Under the pieces are notes generated by a model. It was not told the origin of the DNA, did not search any database, and saw only the letters and a list, made by a program, of their open reading frames with translations. A DNA stretch of 64,000 nt from assembly GCF_902364365.1 (NCBI RefSeq), contig NZ_CABJDN010000004.1, forward strand, positions 328,705-392,704. The letters run 5' to 3'. The stretch is from Bacteroides intestinalis (GTDB lineage: Bacteria; Bacteroidota; Bacteroidia; Bacteroidales; Bacteroidaceae). The translations under genes and the position numbers were made by a program. This document shows, one piece after another, positions 46,507 to 56,600 of the stretch. Position 1 is the first letter of the stretch. Each line of letters begins with the position of its first letter.

Positions 46507-48543
46507 ATGAAAGTAAATATCAAATCATATATAAAGAGAGTGCTTCCACTGTTTATAGTGGGAGCGGCATTGACGGCATGTGAAGACTTTTTAGATAAGC
46601 AACCTCCTTCCTATATTGTTCCCGAAGACTATTATCGTTCGGAAGACCAGATTTTGGCCAGCGCCAATAAGTTTTACACGGATCTCTTGCCTTCGCACGG
46701 GGGCAACTACGGAACATTCCAGTCAGATGTTCATACTGACAATCAGGCAGGAAGAAGCGGTGACAGCAAATATGCCATCGGGCAATGGAAAGTGGGAATG
46801 GATAACGGTAACTGGTCGTGGAGTGCCGTTCGCAATATCAACTATCAATTGGGTACAATACTCGACAGGTATGGAAAAGGAGAGATATCGGGTGCCGATA
46901 AAAACATCCGCCACTACATCGGTGAGCATTACTTCTTCCGGGCATTCCGTTATTTTGCGATGCTCAGAATGTGGGGTGATTTGCCTATCGTGAAAGAAGT
47001 CTTTCCTGATGACGAGGCAATTTTGGTGGCTGCCTGTAAGCGGATGCCTCGCAATGAAGTAGCCCGTTTCATCCTCGAAGACCTTGATATGGCTATTGAT
47101 TATATGAGTGATAACTTTGAAAGTCGCCACACACGTATTTCCAAGGATGTCGCTATCTTGATGAAATCACGCGTAGCATTGTTCGAAGGTTCGTGGCTCA
47201 CCAACTTTAAAGGTACTCCGTTTGTTCCCAATGGCGAAGGCTGGCCCGGCAAAGCGAAAGAATATAATGCCGGCTATCAATATCCTACAGGAAGCATCGA
47301 GAACGAGGCGAAATTCTTCTTTGAAGAAGCTGCAAAAGCAGCTGAAATCATTGCCGAGAAATATAAAGGAGACTTAGTGCAAAATACAGGTGAAATTCCG
47401 CAATCGGCTACCGACCCTGTGAATCCTTACTTCAAGCTTTTCGGGAATATCGACATGAGCGGTTTTAAAGAAGTACTGTTGTGGCGTGAATACAGTCGTG
47501 CACTAGGGATTCAGAATGCTGTTGAAACGGCAGTCAACCGCGGTAACTACGCTGTCGGCGTTACCCGGAGCATGGTTGAAGGTTTCCTTATGGAAGACGG
47601 CAAACCTATTTATGCCCAGCACACTGGTTATGAGTATAGTGACGAAACCTTATCTGCTGTCCGTACCAATCGTGACCCACGACTGAAAATTTTCCTCAAA
47701 GAGCCGGGACAGATCAACGTGTTCATTAATATGGATGACCGCATTGGTGATATGTTTGTTGAAGTAGAACCTAAGCCCGATATTACCAACGGTGCTGACG
47801 ACTGTCTCTATACCACCGGATATACGTTGCGCAAAGGTGGAACATTCGATAAGGCTTTGGCCGGAAATCACAAGGGATATACTGCCTCTATTGTGTTCCG
47901 CGCTACTGAAGCATTCCTCAACTATATCGAAGCACAGTATATGCTTACCGGTAGCATCAGTTCGGGTAAAATCCTCGAATATTGGAAACTCATTCGTGAA
48001 AAAGCTGGGTTTAAAGGTGCTGCTATTGATCCGCAAACCACTATTGCCGCTACTGAAATTTCGAAAGAAAAACTGGACTGGGGGGCTTATACCGCGGGAC
48101 AGTTACTTTCTGATGCGGTGCTTTATAATATCCGCCGCGAACGCCGTTGTGAGTTGATGGCCGAAGGACTTCGCTGGATGGATCTTACTCGTTGGAGGTC
48201 GCTCGACCAGTTGAAGGCTGAAAACTACCACATCGAAGGTTTCCATTTGTGGAATACTCCCATGCAGAATTGGTATAACTTTACTGCAACTGACTACAAT
48301 GGCAGTTCATCGTCCAAAGTTTCCAGCCCTGAACTGAGTGAGTATCTGCGCCCGTACCAGAAGAATATGACTTCGGGTAATCTTTATCGCAACGGTTATA
48401 CTTGGTCTATGGCGCATTACTTGCAACCTATGCCTGTCAAGCAGTTTCTGCTGACGTCTTCGGATTACAGTTCGATTGAGTTGTCACCGTTGTATCAGAA
48501 TCCGTATTGGCCGACAACGGCGGATATGCCTGCGGAGAAATAA
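46507..48543 (+). CDS. SusD-like surface glycan-binding lipoprotein (PUL 3)
   Basis: ATG 46507 is chosen because it begins the lipoprotein signal (MKVNIKSYIKRVLPLF, lipobox LTAC); an upstream in-frame ATG at 46471 lies within susC. The mature protein of about 655 residues has DFLDKQPPSYIVPEDYYR, the TPR-type HYFFRAFRYFAMLRMWGDLPIV, the FLNYIEAQYMLTGS segment and RRERRCELMAEGLRWMDLTRWR, all standard for RagB/SusD. It closes the SusC channel encoded just upstream. A hairpin (48582-48619) separates it from the degraded GH28 gene. Confidence 0.96.
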   Translation: MKVNIKSYIKRVLPLFIVGAALTACEDFLDKQPPSYIVPEDYYRSEDQILASANKFYTDLLPSHGGNYGTFQSDVHTDNQAGRSGDSKYAIGQWKVGMDNGNWSWSAVRNINYQLGTILDRYGKGEISGADKNIRHYIGEHYFFRAFRYFAMLRMWGDLPIVKEVFPDDEAILVAACKRMPRNEVARFILEDLDMAIDYMSDNFESRHTRISKDVAILMKSRVALFEGSWLTNFKGTPFVPNGEGWPGKAKEYNAGYQYPTGSIENEAKFFFEEAAKAAEIIAEKYKGDLVQNTGEIPQSATDPVNPYFKLFGNIDMSGFKEVLLWREYSRALGIQNAVETAVNRGNYAVGVTRSMVEGFLMEDGKPIYAQHTGYEYSDETLSAVRTNRDPRLKIFLKEPGQINVFINMDDRIGDMFVEVEPKPDITNGADDCLYTTGYTLRKGGTFDKALAGNHKGYTASIVFRATEAFLNYIEAQYMLTGSISSGKILEYWKLIREKAGFKGAAIDPQTTIAATEISKEKLDWGAYTAGQLLSDAVLYNIRRERRCELMAEGLRWMDLTRWRSLDQLKAENYHIEGFHLWNTPMQNWYNFTATDYNGSSSSKVSSPELSEYLRPYQKNMTSGNLYRNGYTWSMAHYLQPMPVKQFLLTSSDYSSIELSPLYQNPYWPTTADMPAEK

Positions 48544-48581
48544 CCTTTAACTGGCAGTTTCTAATTGGTGTTTAATAGAAG

Positions 48582-48619
48582 GGGATAGCTTTTTTCGGTC
48601 AAAAGAAAGAATCTATCCC
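48582..48619 (+). repeat. Intercistronic hairpin after PUL 3 susD
   Basis: GGGATAG (48582-48588) pairs with CTATCCC (48613-48619), with partial pairing of an inner T-run and A/G-run. The position matches the hairpins after the susD genes of PUL 1 and PUL 4. Confidence 0.65.
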
Positions 48620-48652
48620 TCACTGTTATAGTATGATAATGATAAAGAAATT

Positions 48653-49430
48653 ATGAAGAAGAATTCAGTGAAAATCTTTTTAGTTGCATTGGGGCTATCT
48701 CTCGTTTCTATGCCTGCGGTTTGGGGACAATATAAAGAGGTACAAGTGAAGGCTCCTTTTCAGATGGAGCCCATTAAAGAGTATGTATATCCCAACCGGA
48801 ATTTCTCAGTTGTAGGTTTTGGTGCGGTGAAAGGGGGAATAGCAGACAATACAAAATCGATAGCTGCTGCCATCGATGCCTGCCATAAAGCAGGTGGCGG
48901 CAGAGTTGTAATTCCTTAAGGAGAATGGTTGACTGGCCTTGTGTATTTGAAAAGTAATGTCAACTTATACTTATCGGAAAATGCTGTGTTATGTTTTACG
49001 GACAACCCATCTGATTATCTGCCTGCTGTAATGACTTCATGGGAGGGTATGGAATGTTATAATTACTCTCCGCTGGTCTATGCTATTGCTTGTGAGAATG
49101 TAGCGATTACCGGGAAAGGCATGCTGAAACCTAAAATGGATACTTGGAAAGTGTGATACTGCGGTGATCGGGGAATCGAATCCTCATAGCGGATATGCAA
49201 GAGTGAGTTTGCTGGATGCAAAGAAGGATACGGTGTATGTTTCTTTAGTGGATTTTTATAGTAAATATCCGGAAAAGGCAATTCGCATCATGACTCCGGA
49301 GATGCCGGAAGATAATTATACCTTATTGATAGAAGTGACAGGTATTATGCCTGTGTGGACTGATAAAACAAAGGCTGTTTATGGAAGTGACAATAGTTTT
49401 GTGACTGTCGATAGTATTTATTATTTTTGA
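48653..49430 (+). pseudogene. Decayed GH28 (polygalacturonase family) gene, truncated and chimeric
   Basis: The first 88 codons are a secreted GH28 N-terminus (signal peptide to VWGQ; FSVVGFGAVKGGIADNTKSI, DACHKAGGGRVVIP). A TAA stop at 48917-48919 interrupts it where GH28 proteins usually continue with (E/A)GEWLTG. The same frame then resumes with GEWLTGLVYLKSNVNLYLSE and MTSWEGMECYNYSPLVYAIA, ending at a second stop at 49154-49156. Everything carrying GH28 catalytic residues is missing. From about 49155 a different frame encodes an unrelated C-terminal tail (ESNPHSGYARVSLLDAKKD to VTVDSIYYF). This fits a nonsense mutation plus an internal deletion joining two genes. It is almost certainly non-functional as GH28. 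Confidence 0.88.
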
Positions 49431-49559
49431 AAAGTCTAAAAAGAATAGAGAACAAAATAAATAAATTGTACTCCTTTATGTACGATAATACATCTAATTG
49501 TACGTAGTTCCATATGCCGTATTTACGAACTTACTTATTTTTACTGAAAATTTCTTAGT

Positions 49560-51257
49560 ATGAAAAATCTGAAAATAAAACTACTGTTTGCACTCTGTGC
49601 GATATTACTCTTTTCAGCCTTTATAACGGAAAAGAAAGACGTTATCACCATCTTTATGATAGGCGATTCTACCATGGCTAACAAAAGCCTGAAGAATGGT
49701 AACCTGGAACGTGGTTGGGGACAGATGCTTCCCTGTTTTCTGACGGATGATGTCGTAGTGGACAATCATGCCATGAATGGGCGAAGTTCATTGAGTTTCA
49801 TCAATGAAGGGCGTTGGGATGTTGTGCTCGACAAATTGAAAATGGGAGATTATGTGTTTATTCAGTTCGGGCATAATGATGAGAAAGCTTCCGAAAAACT
49901 GCATACCGATCCGGGAACTACATTCGATGATAACCTGCGTCGTTTCGTAAGAGAAACCCGAGAAAAGGGGGCTTATCCTGTACTGTTTAACTCCATTGTA
50001 CGGAGAAACTTTCCTCCCGAAGGAGTGACAGAGCCTAAAGGAAGTTATGAGGTGGAAGGAAATGTGCTTGTGGATACGCATGGAGAGTATCTGAATTCTC
50101 CCCGCCGGGTAGCTGAAGAAATGGACGTGCCTTTTGTCGATCTGAATAAACTGACGCATGACCTGGTGGTAGGTATGGGCGTAGAAAAATCAAAAAGCCT
50201 CTTTATGTGGGTGCCTGCGGGGATTTATGATTTTTGTCCGAAAGGGAAAATAGACAATACACATCTGAATGTTTATGGCGGAAAAGTAGTGGCTAGCATT
50301 GCTATGGAAGCTGTTGCTAAGGTTGTTCCGGCACTGGCACCGTATGTACGGCAGCATGATCCTGAAGTGTATGTGGCCGATTATAAGGATAATAAGAAAT
50401 GTGCTATCAGCTATACTTACGATGACGGTCTGGAAGAACACTATACGCTTGTTTTCCCGGAAATGGAAAAAGTAGGTTTCAAGGGTACTTTCTGGATATG
50501 GGGAAAAGGGATAGGGAATGTGGCGGAACAGCAAGGTAAGCCACGTATGACTTGGGTACAAATGAAGGAAATGGCCTGTAAAGGGCATGAAATATCCAGT
50601 CACAGTTGGTCGCATGCCAATCTGAAAAATATGAGTCTGAAAGAAGTGCAAGTGGAAGTTGACCGGAATGATAGTATTCTTCAGGCTGAAATAGGTGAAA
50701 GACCGCTGACTTTCTGTTATCCGTTTAATTCTTATAATGAAGATGTGTTGCGGATTGCTTCAAAAGATAGAATAGGTACACGTACGAAGCAATATGCTAT
50801 AGGTGGTGAAAAATCAAAATCAACAGTTGAGTCACTGGATAAATGGGTGAAGGAACTTATCATTGCAGGCGACTGGGGAGTCACGATGATTCATGGTATT
50901 TCGGTGGGTTATGATGCTTTTACTTCTCCGGATATATTGTGGGAACATTTCAAACGGGTGAAGGCGCAGGAAGATGATATATGGGTGGGCACTTTCCGTG
51001 AAGTGGCTGCCTACGTTAAGGAACGGAATAATATCCAACTGGATGTGACGAAGAAAAAATCCCATTGGATGGTCAGCCCACGTTTGGCATTGAATCAGGA
51101 GTTGTTTGGCGAACCTTTGACAATGGTGGTTGATAAGAAAGGAAAGAGTGGAATAAAAGTTTTGCAGAATGGGAAAGAGCTGTCTGTCCGGGAGCAGGAC
51201 GATAAAATAATATTTGATTTTAACCCTTATGGAGGGAGCATTAAAATCAGTTTTTGA
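49560..51257 (+). CDS. CE12-type SGNH acetylesterase fused to a polysaccharide deacetylase domain
   Basis: A 565-residue secreted two-domain esterase. Residues about 25-265 are an SGNH hydrolase of the rhamnogalacturonan-acetylesterase type: catalytic Ser37 in GDSTMA, oxyanion Asn in GHND, and Asp232/His235 in DNTHLN. Residues about 275-480 are a NodB-type deacetylase: AISYTYDDGLEEHY supplies the metal/base Asp pair and HEISSHSWSH the metal His residues. A short beta-rich tail follows. The first domain would remove O-acetyl groups from a pectic backbone, the second O- or N-acetyl groups from sugars. Having both in one chain suggests a heavily acetylated substrate. It lies 42 bases before the GH115 start, after the degraded GH28. 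Confidence 0.88.
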   Translation: MKNLKIKLLFALCAILLFSAFITEKKDVITIFMIGDSTMANKSLKNGNLERGWGQMLPCFLTDDVVVDNHAMNGRSSLSFINEGRWDVVLDKLKMGDYVFIQFGHNDEKASEKLHTDPGTTFDDNLRRFVRETREKGAYPVLFNSIVRRNFPPEGVTEPKGSYEVEGNVLVDTHGEYLNSPRRVAEEMDVPFVDLNKLTHDLVVGMGVEKSKSLFMWVPAGIYDFCPKGKIDNTHLNVYGGKVVASIAMEAVAKVVPALAPYVRQHDPEVYVADYKDNKKCAISYTYDDGLEEHYTLVFPEMEKVGFKGTFWIWGKGIGNVAEQQGKPRMTWVQMKEMACKGHEISSHSWSHANLKNMSLKEVQVEVDRNDSILQAEIGERPLTFCYPFNSYNEDVLRIASKDRIGTRTKQYAIGGEKSKSTVESLDKWVKELIIAGDWGVTMIHGISVGYDAFTSPDILWEHFKRVKAQEDDIWVGTFREVAAYVKERNNIQLDVTKKKSHWMVSPRLALNQELFGEPLTMVVDKKGKSGIKVLQNGKELSVREQDDKIIFDFNPYGGSIKISF

Positions 51258-51299
51258 AGAAATGTATAGAATATAGCTTTGAAAAATAAATTGAAATAT

Positions 51300-53627
51300 A
51301 TGAAGAAAGGATTTATAGGTTTAGTTTTTCTTTGGGTGACACAGATTTGTTGTGCACAGTTTAGTCTGCGTTCCGACCAACCGATTAAGTTGGCTTGTGA
51401 TAATGCGGAAGAGAAGGTAGTGCAAACCGCATTGAAACTGTTCATACGTGATTATCAATCGGTATTTTCTGCATCTGCCGCCGTAGATGCCCGGCAAGGG
51501 AATATCATAGTAGGTACGGTTGGAAAAAGCCCGTTGCTGAAAACTGTGAGTGCGGACGTAAGTGCTTTGGCAGGCAAGAAACAGGCTTTTCTTTTGCAGG
51601 TTCTGCCGGATGGAAAATTGCTGGTGGCAGGTAGTGATTCGCATGGTACGGCTTATGGTATCATGGAATTATCTCGCCTGATAGGTGTATCTCCCTGGGA
51701 ATGGTGGGCGGATGTAACACCGGAGAAGAAGATTTCTTTTGTGCTGCCGGCAGAGTATCAGACATTGCAATCTCCTTCTGTGGAATATCGGGGTATATTT
51801 ATCAATGACGAAGACTGGGGATTGATGCCTTGGAGTAGTCAGACGTATGAACCGTCGGATGTAAAAGGACATATCGGTCCGAAGACGAATGCACGTATTT
51901 TTGAACTGTTACTGCGTTTACGTGCCAATACCTATTGGCCTGCGATGCACGAATGTACTTTGCCTTTCTTCCTGACGGAAGGAAACAGGAAAGTTGCGGA
52001 AGAATATGGTATTTTTATAGGTTCATCGCATTGTGAGCCGATGGTGTGTAGCGCTGCCGGTGAGTGGCGCCGTCGTGGTCAGGGTGATTATGACTATGTG
52101 AATAATAGTGCGTCTGTTTATAAATTCTGGGAAGACCGGGTGAAAGAGGTTGCTCAACAAGGTAATATCTATACTTTGGGTATGCGTGGTGTGCACGACG
52201 GACAGATGCAGGGAGCCAAAACCGTAGCAGAACAGAAGGCTGTATTGGAACGTGTGCTTAAAGACCAGCGCGGACTCTTGCAGAAGTATGTCAATAAAGA
52301 TGTTACAACTATTCCGCAAGCATTTATTCCTTATAAAGAGGTGTTGGATATTTATAATGCCGGCTTACAGGTGCCTGATGATGTAACGTTGATCTGGTGT
52401 GATGATAATTACGGGTATATCCGTCACTTCCCGACGGCGGAAGAGCGTGCCCGTAAGGGAGGCAACGGTATTTATTACCATGTATCTTACTGGGGCCGTC
52501 CTCACGATTATCTTTGGTTGGGAACTTTCAGCCCTTATCTGCTTCATCAACAAATGAAGTTGGCTTACGACCGTGGCATTCAAAAGATGTGGGTATTGAA
52601 TGTGGGTGATATCAAGCCTGCAGAATATCAGATAGAACTTTTCCTGGATATGGCGTGGAACATAGATGAAGTGAACGAAATAGGAGTCACTGCCCATCTG
52701 AAATCTTGGTTGGAGCGGGAATTTGGAAGTAATTGTGCCGAGGAACTGTTGCCTGCCATGGAAGCACATTACCAACTATCCTACATCCGTAAGCCCGAAT
52801 TTATGGGAAATACACGTGAAGAAGAGCGGGATCCGAAATACAAGGTGATTAAAGACCTGCCTTGGAGCGAGCAAACCATTAGTGAGCGTCTGAGATCTTA
52901 TACCGTCTTGTCTGATGTTGTCGAGAGGATAGAGAGTAACATTCCGGCGGACAGGCAGGATGCTTACTTCCAGCTTGTGAAATATCCGGTGCAGGCCGCC
53001 GCACAAATGAACCGAAAAATTCTGACTGCCCAGTTTGCCCGTCACTCTAAGGCTGACTGGAAACAAAGTGATGCTGCTTTTGACAGCATTGCATCCTTGA
53101 CGCAGCAGTATAATTCATTGCAGAATGGCAAATGGAACCGTATGATGGATTTTCACCCCCGTAAGTTGCCGGTATTCAAACGTGTAGAGCATACTAGCGC
53201 CACCGAGCCTATGATGACAGACCGGAAAATGCTCTGCAAATGGAATGCTATGGAATGTACATATGGGAAACCTGTTCCGTACGAGGGCTTAGGATATGAA
53301 AGAAAAGCGGCAGGTATCCGTAAAGGTTCCTCTCTGACCTTCGCTTTTGATGATTATGGAAAAGATTCTGTTGAAGTTGAGATCAGGCTATTGCCAAGTC
53401 ATCCACTGGATGAAAAACAGCTTCGTTTCGCTATCTCTGTAGATGAGGCCGTTCCGCAAACGGTATCTTATGAGACGAAAGGACGCAGTGAAGAATGGAA
53501 AGAGAATGTATTGCGCAATCAGGCTATTCGGAAAGTGACTTTACCGATCAATAAACAGGCTTCTCATAAGCTGGTTATTACGGCTTTGGATGAAGGAGTG
53601 GTGCTGGATCAGGTGATACTTTATTAA
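51300..53627 (+). CDS. GH115 alpha-glucuronidase (PUL 3)
   Basis: ATG 51300 (MKKGFIGLVFLWVTQICCAQ) is preferred over an in-frame TTG at 51279. The protein of about 775 residues shows GH115 landmarks: YGIMELSRLIGVSPWEWWADV, YRGIFINDEDWGLMPW, GSSHCEPM, GMRGVHDGQM, WCDDNYGYIRHFPTAEE and YYHVSYWGRPHDYLWL. A C-terminal beta-sandwich ends DEGVVLDQVILY. The family removes (4-O-methyl-)glucuronic acid from polymeric or oligomeric glycans, including internal xylan positions. A homologous partial gene lies in PUL 4 at the right edge. This is the last gene of PUL 3, followed by a bidirectional terminator. The exact glycan is not deducible here. Confidence 0.93.
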   Translation: MKKGFIGLVFLWVTQICCAQFSLRSDQPIKLACDNAEEKVVQTALKLFIRDYQSVFSASAAVDARQGNIIVGTVGKSPLLKTVSADVSALAGKKQAFLLQVLPDGKLLVAGSDSHGTAYGIMELSRLIGVSPWEWWADVTPEKKISFVLPAEYQTLQSPSVEYRGIFINDEDWGLMPWSSQTYEPSDVKGHIGPKTNARIFELLLRLRANTYWPAMHECTLPFFLTEGNRKVAEEYGIFIGSSHCEPMVCSAAGEWRRRGQGDYDYVNNSASVYKFWEDRVKEVAQQGNIYTLGMRGVHDGQMQGAKTVAEQKAVLERVLKDQRGLLQKYVNKDVTTIPQAFIPYKEVLDIYNAGLQVPDDVTLIWCDDNYGYIRHFPTAEERARKGGNGIYYHVSYWGRPHDYLWLGTFSPYLLHQQMKLAYDRGIQKMWVLNVGDIKPAEYQIELFLDMAWNIDEVNEIGVTAHLKSWLEREFGSNCAEELLPAMEAHYQLSYIRKPEFMGNTREEERDPKYKVIKDLPWSEQTISERLRSYTVLSDVVERIESNIPADRQDAYFQLVKYPVQAAAQMNRKILTAQFARHSKADWKQSDAAFDSIASLTQQYNSLQNGKWNRMMDFHPRKLPVFKRVEHTSATEPMMTDRKMLCKWNAMECTYGKPVPYEGLGYERKAAGIRKGSSLTFAFDDYGKDSVEVEIRLLPSHPLDEKQLRFAISVDEAVPQTVSYETKGRSEEWKENVLRNQAIRKVTLPINKQASHKLVITALDEGVVLDQVILY

Positions 53628-53649
53628 TAATTACAAATGTTTTAAGATG

Positions 53650-53684
53650 GAATCTCCCCTAAGAAATGAGCTTAGGGGAGATTC
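53650..53684. terminator. Bidirectional terminator between GH115 and HTCS
   Basis: GAATCTCCCCTAAG (53650-53663) pairs perfectly with CTTAGGGGAGATTC (53671-53684): a 14-bp stem with a 7-nt loop. A T-rich tail follows on the plus strand. It lies between two convergent genes. Confidence 0.9.
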
Positions 53685-53688
53685 TTAT

Positions 53689-56600
53689 TTATTTCAACTG
53701 CTTTATATATTCTGATGGAGACATTCCATATTCTTCTTTGAAACATTCTCTGAAATAAGATACGGAGTTTAGGCCAACCTGATGAGCAATTTCTGAAATG
53801 TTGTACTTACCTGAGAGCAATAACTGCTCTGCTTTCCTAAGTCTTAGTTTGCGGATAAATTCTCCTGTGGACATTCCTGTCAGGGCTTTTACTTTCCTGT
53901 AGAGAGAAGAGTAACTCATGGATAGTTCTTGAGCTATTGTGGGTACATCTATTTTTTCATCCATCAGGTTCTCTTCTATGATTTTTGTTATTTTTTCAAT
54001 GAATTCATTGTCTATTTTGTTTAATGACTCTTTGATGATAGATTGCTTAAGATGGGTGCTTGAAGATATTAAAGAAGCTATTTTCTTCTTTCCCTCCAAT
54101 AGATTGGCTACCCTGCTTTTAAGTAAAGATGCGCTAAATGGTTTTGTTACATACGAGTCAGCACCGGCATCATACCCTTCTGTTTTATCTTGCAATGTGT
54201 CTTTCGCTGTCAACAGTATTACAGGAATATGGCTGGTTGCAATGTTGTTTTTAATTTCCTTACATAACTCGATTCCATCTTTCACAGGCATCATGATATC
54301 ACTGATAACTATATCGGGAATACTTGTGAAGGCAATCTGACATCCTTGTTCTCCATTCTCTGCAACAAGAACATCGTAAAATCCCATCAGAGATTCAGCA
54401 ATATAATCACGGATGTCTCTCTCGTCTTCTACAACTAAAACAATAGGTTTGCTTGATTTCTCTTCATCTAAGGGTACTTTGAGATTAGTATTAATATGTA
54501 TGGCATCGGGATAGGAGTTATTGGTTATTAACCGGACACGGAAGGAAGAACCTACATTAGGTTCACTATCCACCAAGATAGTGCCCTCATGCAAATCTAC
54601 CAGATTCTTCACTAAAGCGAGCCCTATACCGAATCCGGGTATGTTTTTTCTTATATTAGTTTGATAATACCGTTCGAATATACGTGAGATATCCTCTTGG
54701 GGGATTCCGATTCCTGTGTCAGCTATCTCAATTTCGGTGTATTCTATATCATTCGCTATTACTGACCGCAAAGCAAGCGTGATATTTCCTTTATAGGTAT
54801 ATTTGAATGCATTGGACAAAAGATTATCAACAATCATAGATATAACTTCTTGATCAAAATAGATATGTATCTTGTTTGTATCAATAATAATATCAAACGT
54901 GATATCGGCATTCCTGTTCAGCTCTTTATATTTGAAACCGATTTCCTGAATCTTTTCGGCAATGTTTCCTTCAATTACACACAATTTCTTATTTTGAGTT
55001 TCTGTTTTACGGAACTCCAATATTTGCGTGACCAGACTTAGCAGGCGGATTGTGCTTTTATGAATAAGTGAAATCTTTTTCATGTGTTCTTCTTGAATTC
55101 TTGAATCGCACTGCAAGTCTTCAAGTGGTCCGAGTATTAACGTTAATGGAGTTTTCAGTTCGTGAGTGATATTGGTATAAAATCTCAATCGTTCTTCATT
55201 TAATTCCTGCTGTTTCTGGGCTTTTTCTTTTTCGAGTGATAAAGAACTACGTAACTGCAATCGTTTTTTATAAGATTTGATTATGAAGAATGTAATGGTG
55301 GCTATACTTACTATATATATCAATTTAGCCCACCAACTAAGCCAGAACGGGGGATTGATGCTAATGAACAGTGTTGAGTAGTTAGTTTGCCACTCCTGAT
55401 TTTTATAACGAGCCTTAATATGCAATTTATAGTTACGATAAGGAATATTGCGAAATGTGACTTGATTATCTCCTCCTATATTAATCCAGTTTTCCTCCAA
55501 TCCTTCCAGTTCATAGGCATATTCAACTTTACCTTGCAGGGATTTGTTCATGACGTTGAACGTTATGCTGAATATATTCTGATTATGGTTAAGCATGATT
55601 TTTCCGTTTGTCATAGGTATGGATGTGTCAATTGCATCTTCGTGAGGGTTTCTGCCATAGACTTTGAAATCGGTAAATATTACCGGAGGAAGAATTATAT
55701 TCGAAGGTCTGTCTTTGGGATTAAAGTAGCACACGCCATTGATACTGCCGAAATAAATAGTTCCGTCTTGAGTCTTACCAACAGAGTTGTTCATATATGT
55801 ACCAAATAGGGTACCGTCCTTATGGTCATAATTAAGAAATCTTTGCTCTGACTCGATGAAACAACTGATACCTGAATGGGTGCTCAGCCAGATATTACCT
55901 TCTGAATCTTCTTCAATGGAACAGGCTAAATTACAGGCTAATCCGTTTTGGGTATTAAATAATTGGTAAGTATCTGACTGCTCATTGGGAAATAAGACTA
56001 ATCCTTCTGTTGTTGCAATCCAAATTCTGTTTTTAGAATCCCTGAATATCTGATTGATTACACAATTCTCGAATATAGTGTGTTCATTTATATGTTTCAT
56101 GGTCTTACTCTCCGGATTATATATACTAATTCCTTTATTGAGAGTGCCGATCCATATATTCCCGTTTTTATCTTGTGAAACAGCTCTGATTTCATTAGTC
56201 AATAGTTGGCTGTTATCTTTATTAAGAAATTTTTTTTTCTTAGTTATCAGGTTGTAAATTTCCAACCCGTTACTGCTGCCAATCCACACATTTCTCTGGT
56301 TGTCTTCAAAGAGACAATAGATAACCGAACCGTTTCCCTGCGGAGTGTAATGGATGAACCTGTCTTCTTTGCTTATAAAAACATCGATCCCCATTTCATT
56401 ATACATATTTCCAAACCATAAATCTCCGTTAGAATCTTTTAGAGAAGAATGATAAGCATTTGATGAAATATCTCCTGTATCATGGGAATAAAACATACAA
56501 TTCTTACCATCAATGTTGACATTGATACCTCCCCCGTCGGTTCCCATCCATATATTGCCATTGTCAGCAACACATATTGTTAGTACTTCTTTGTCATTGA

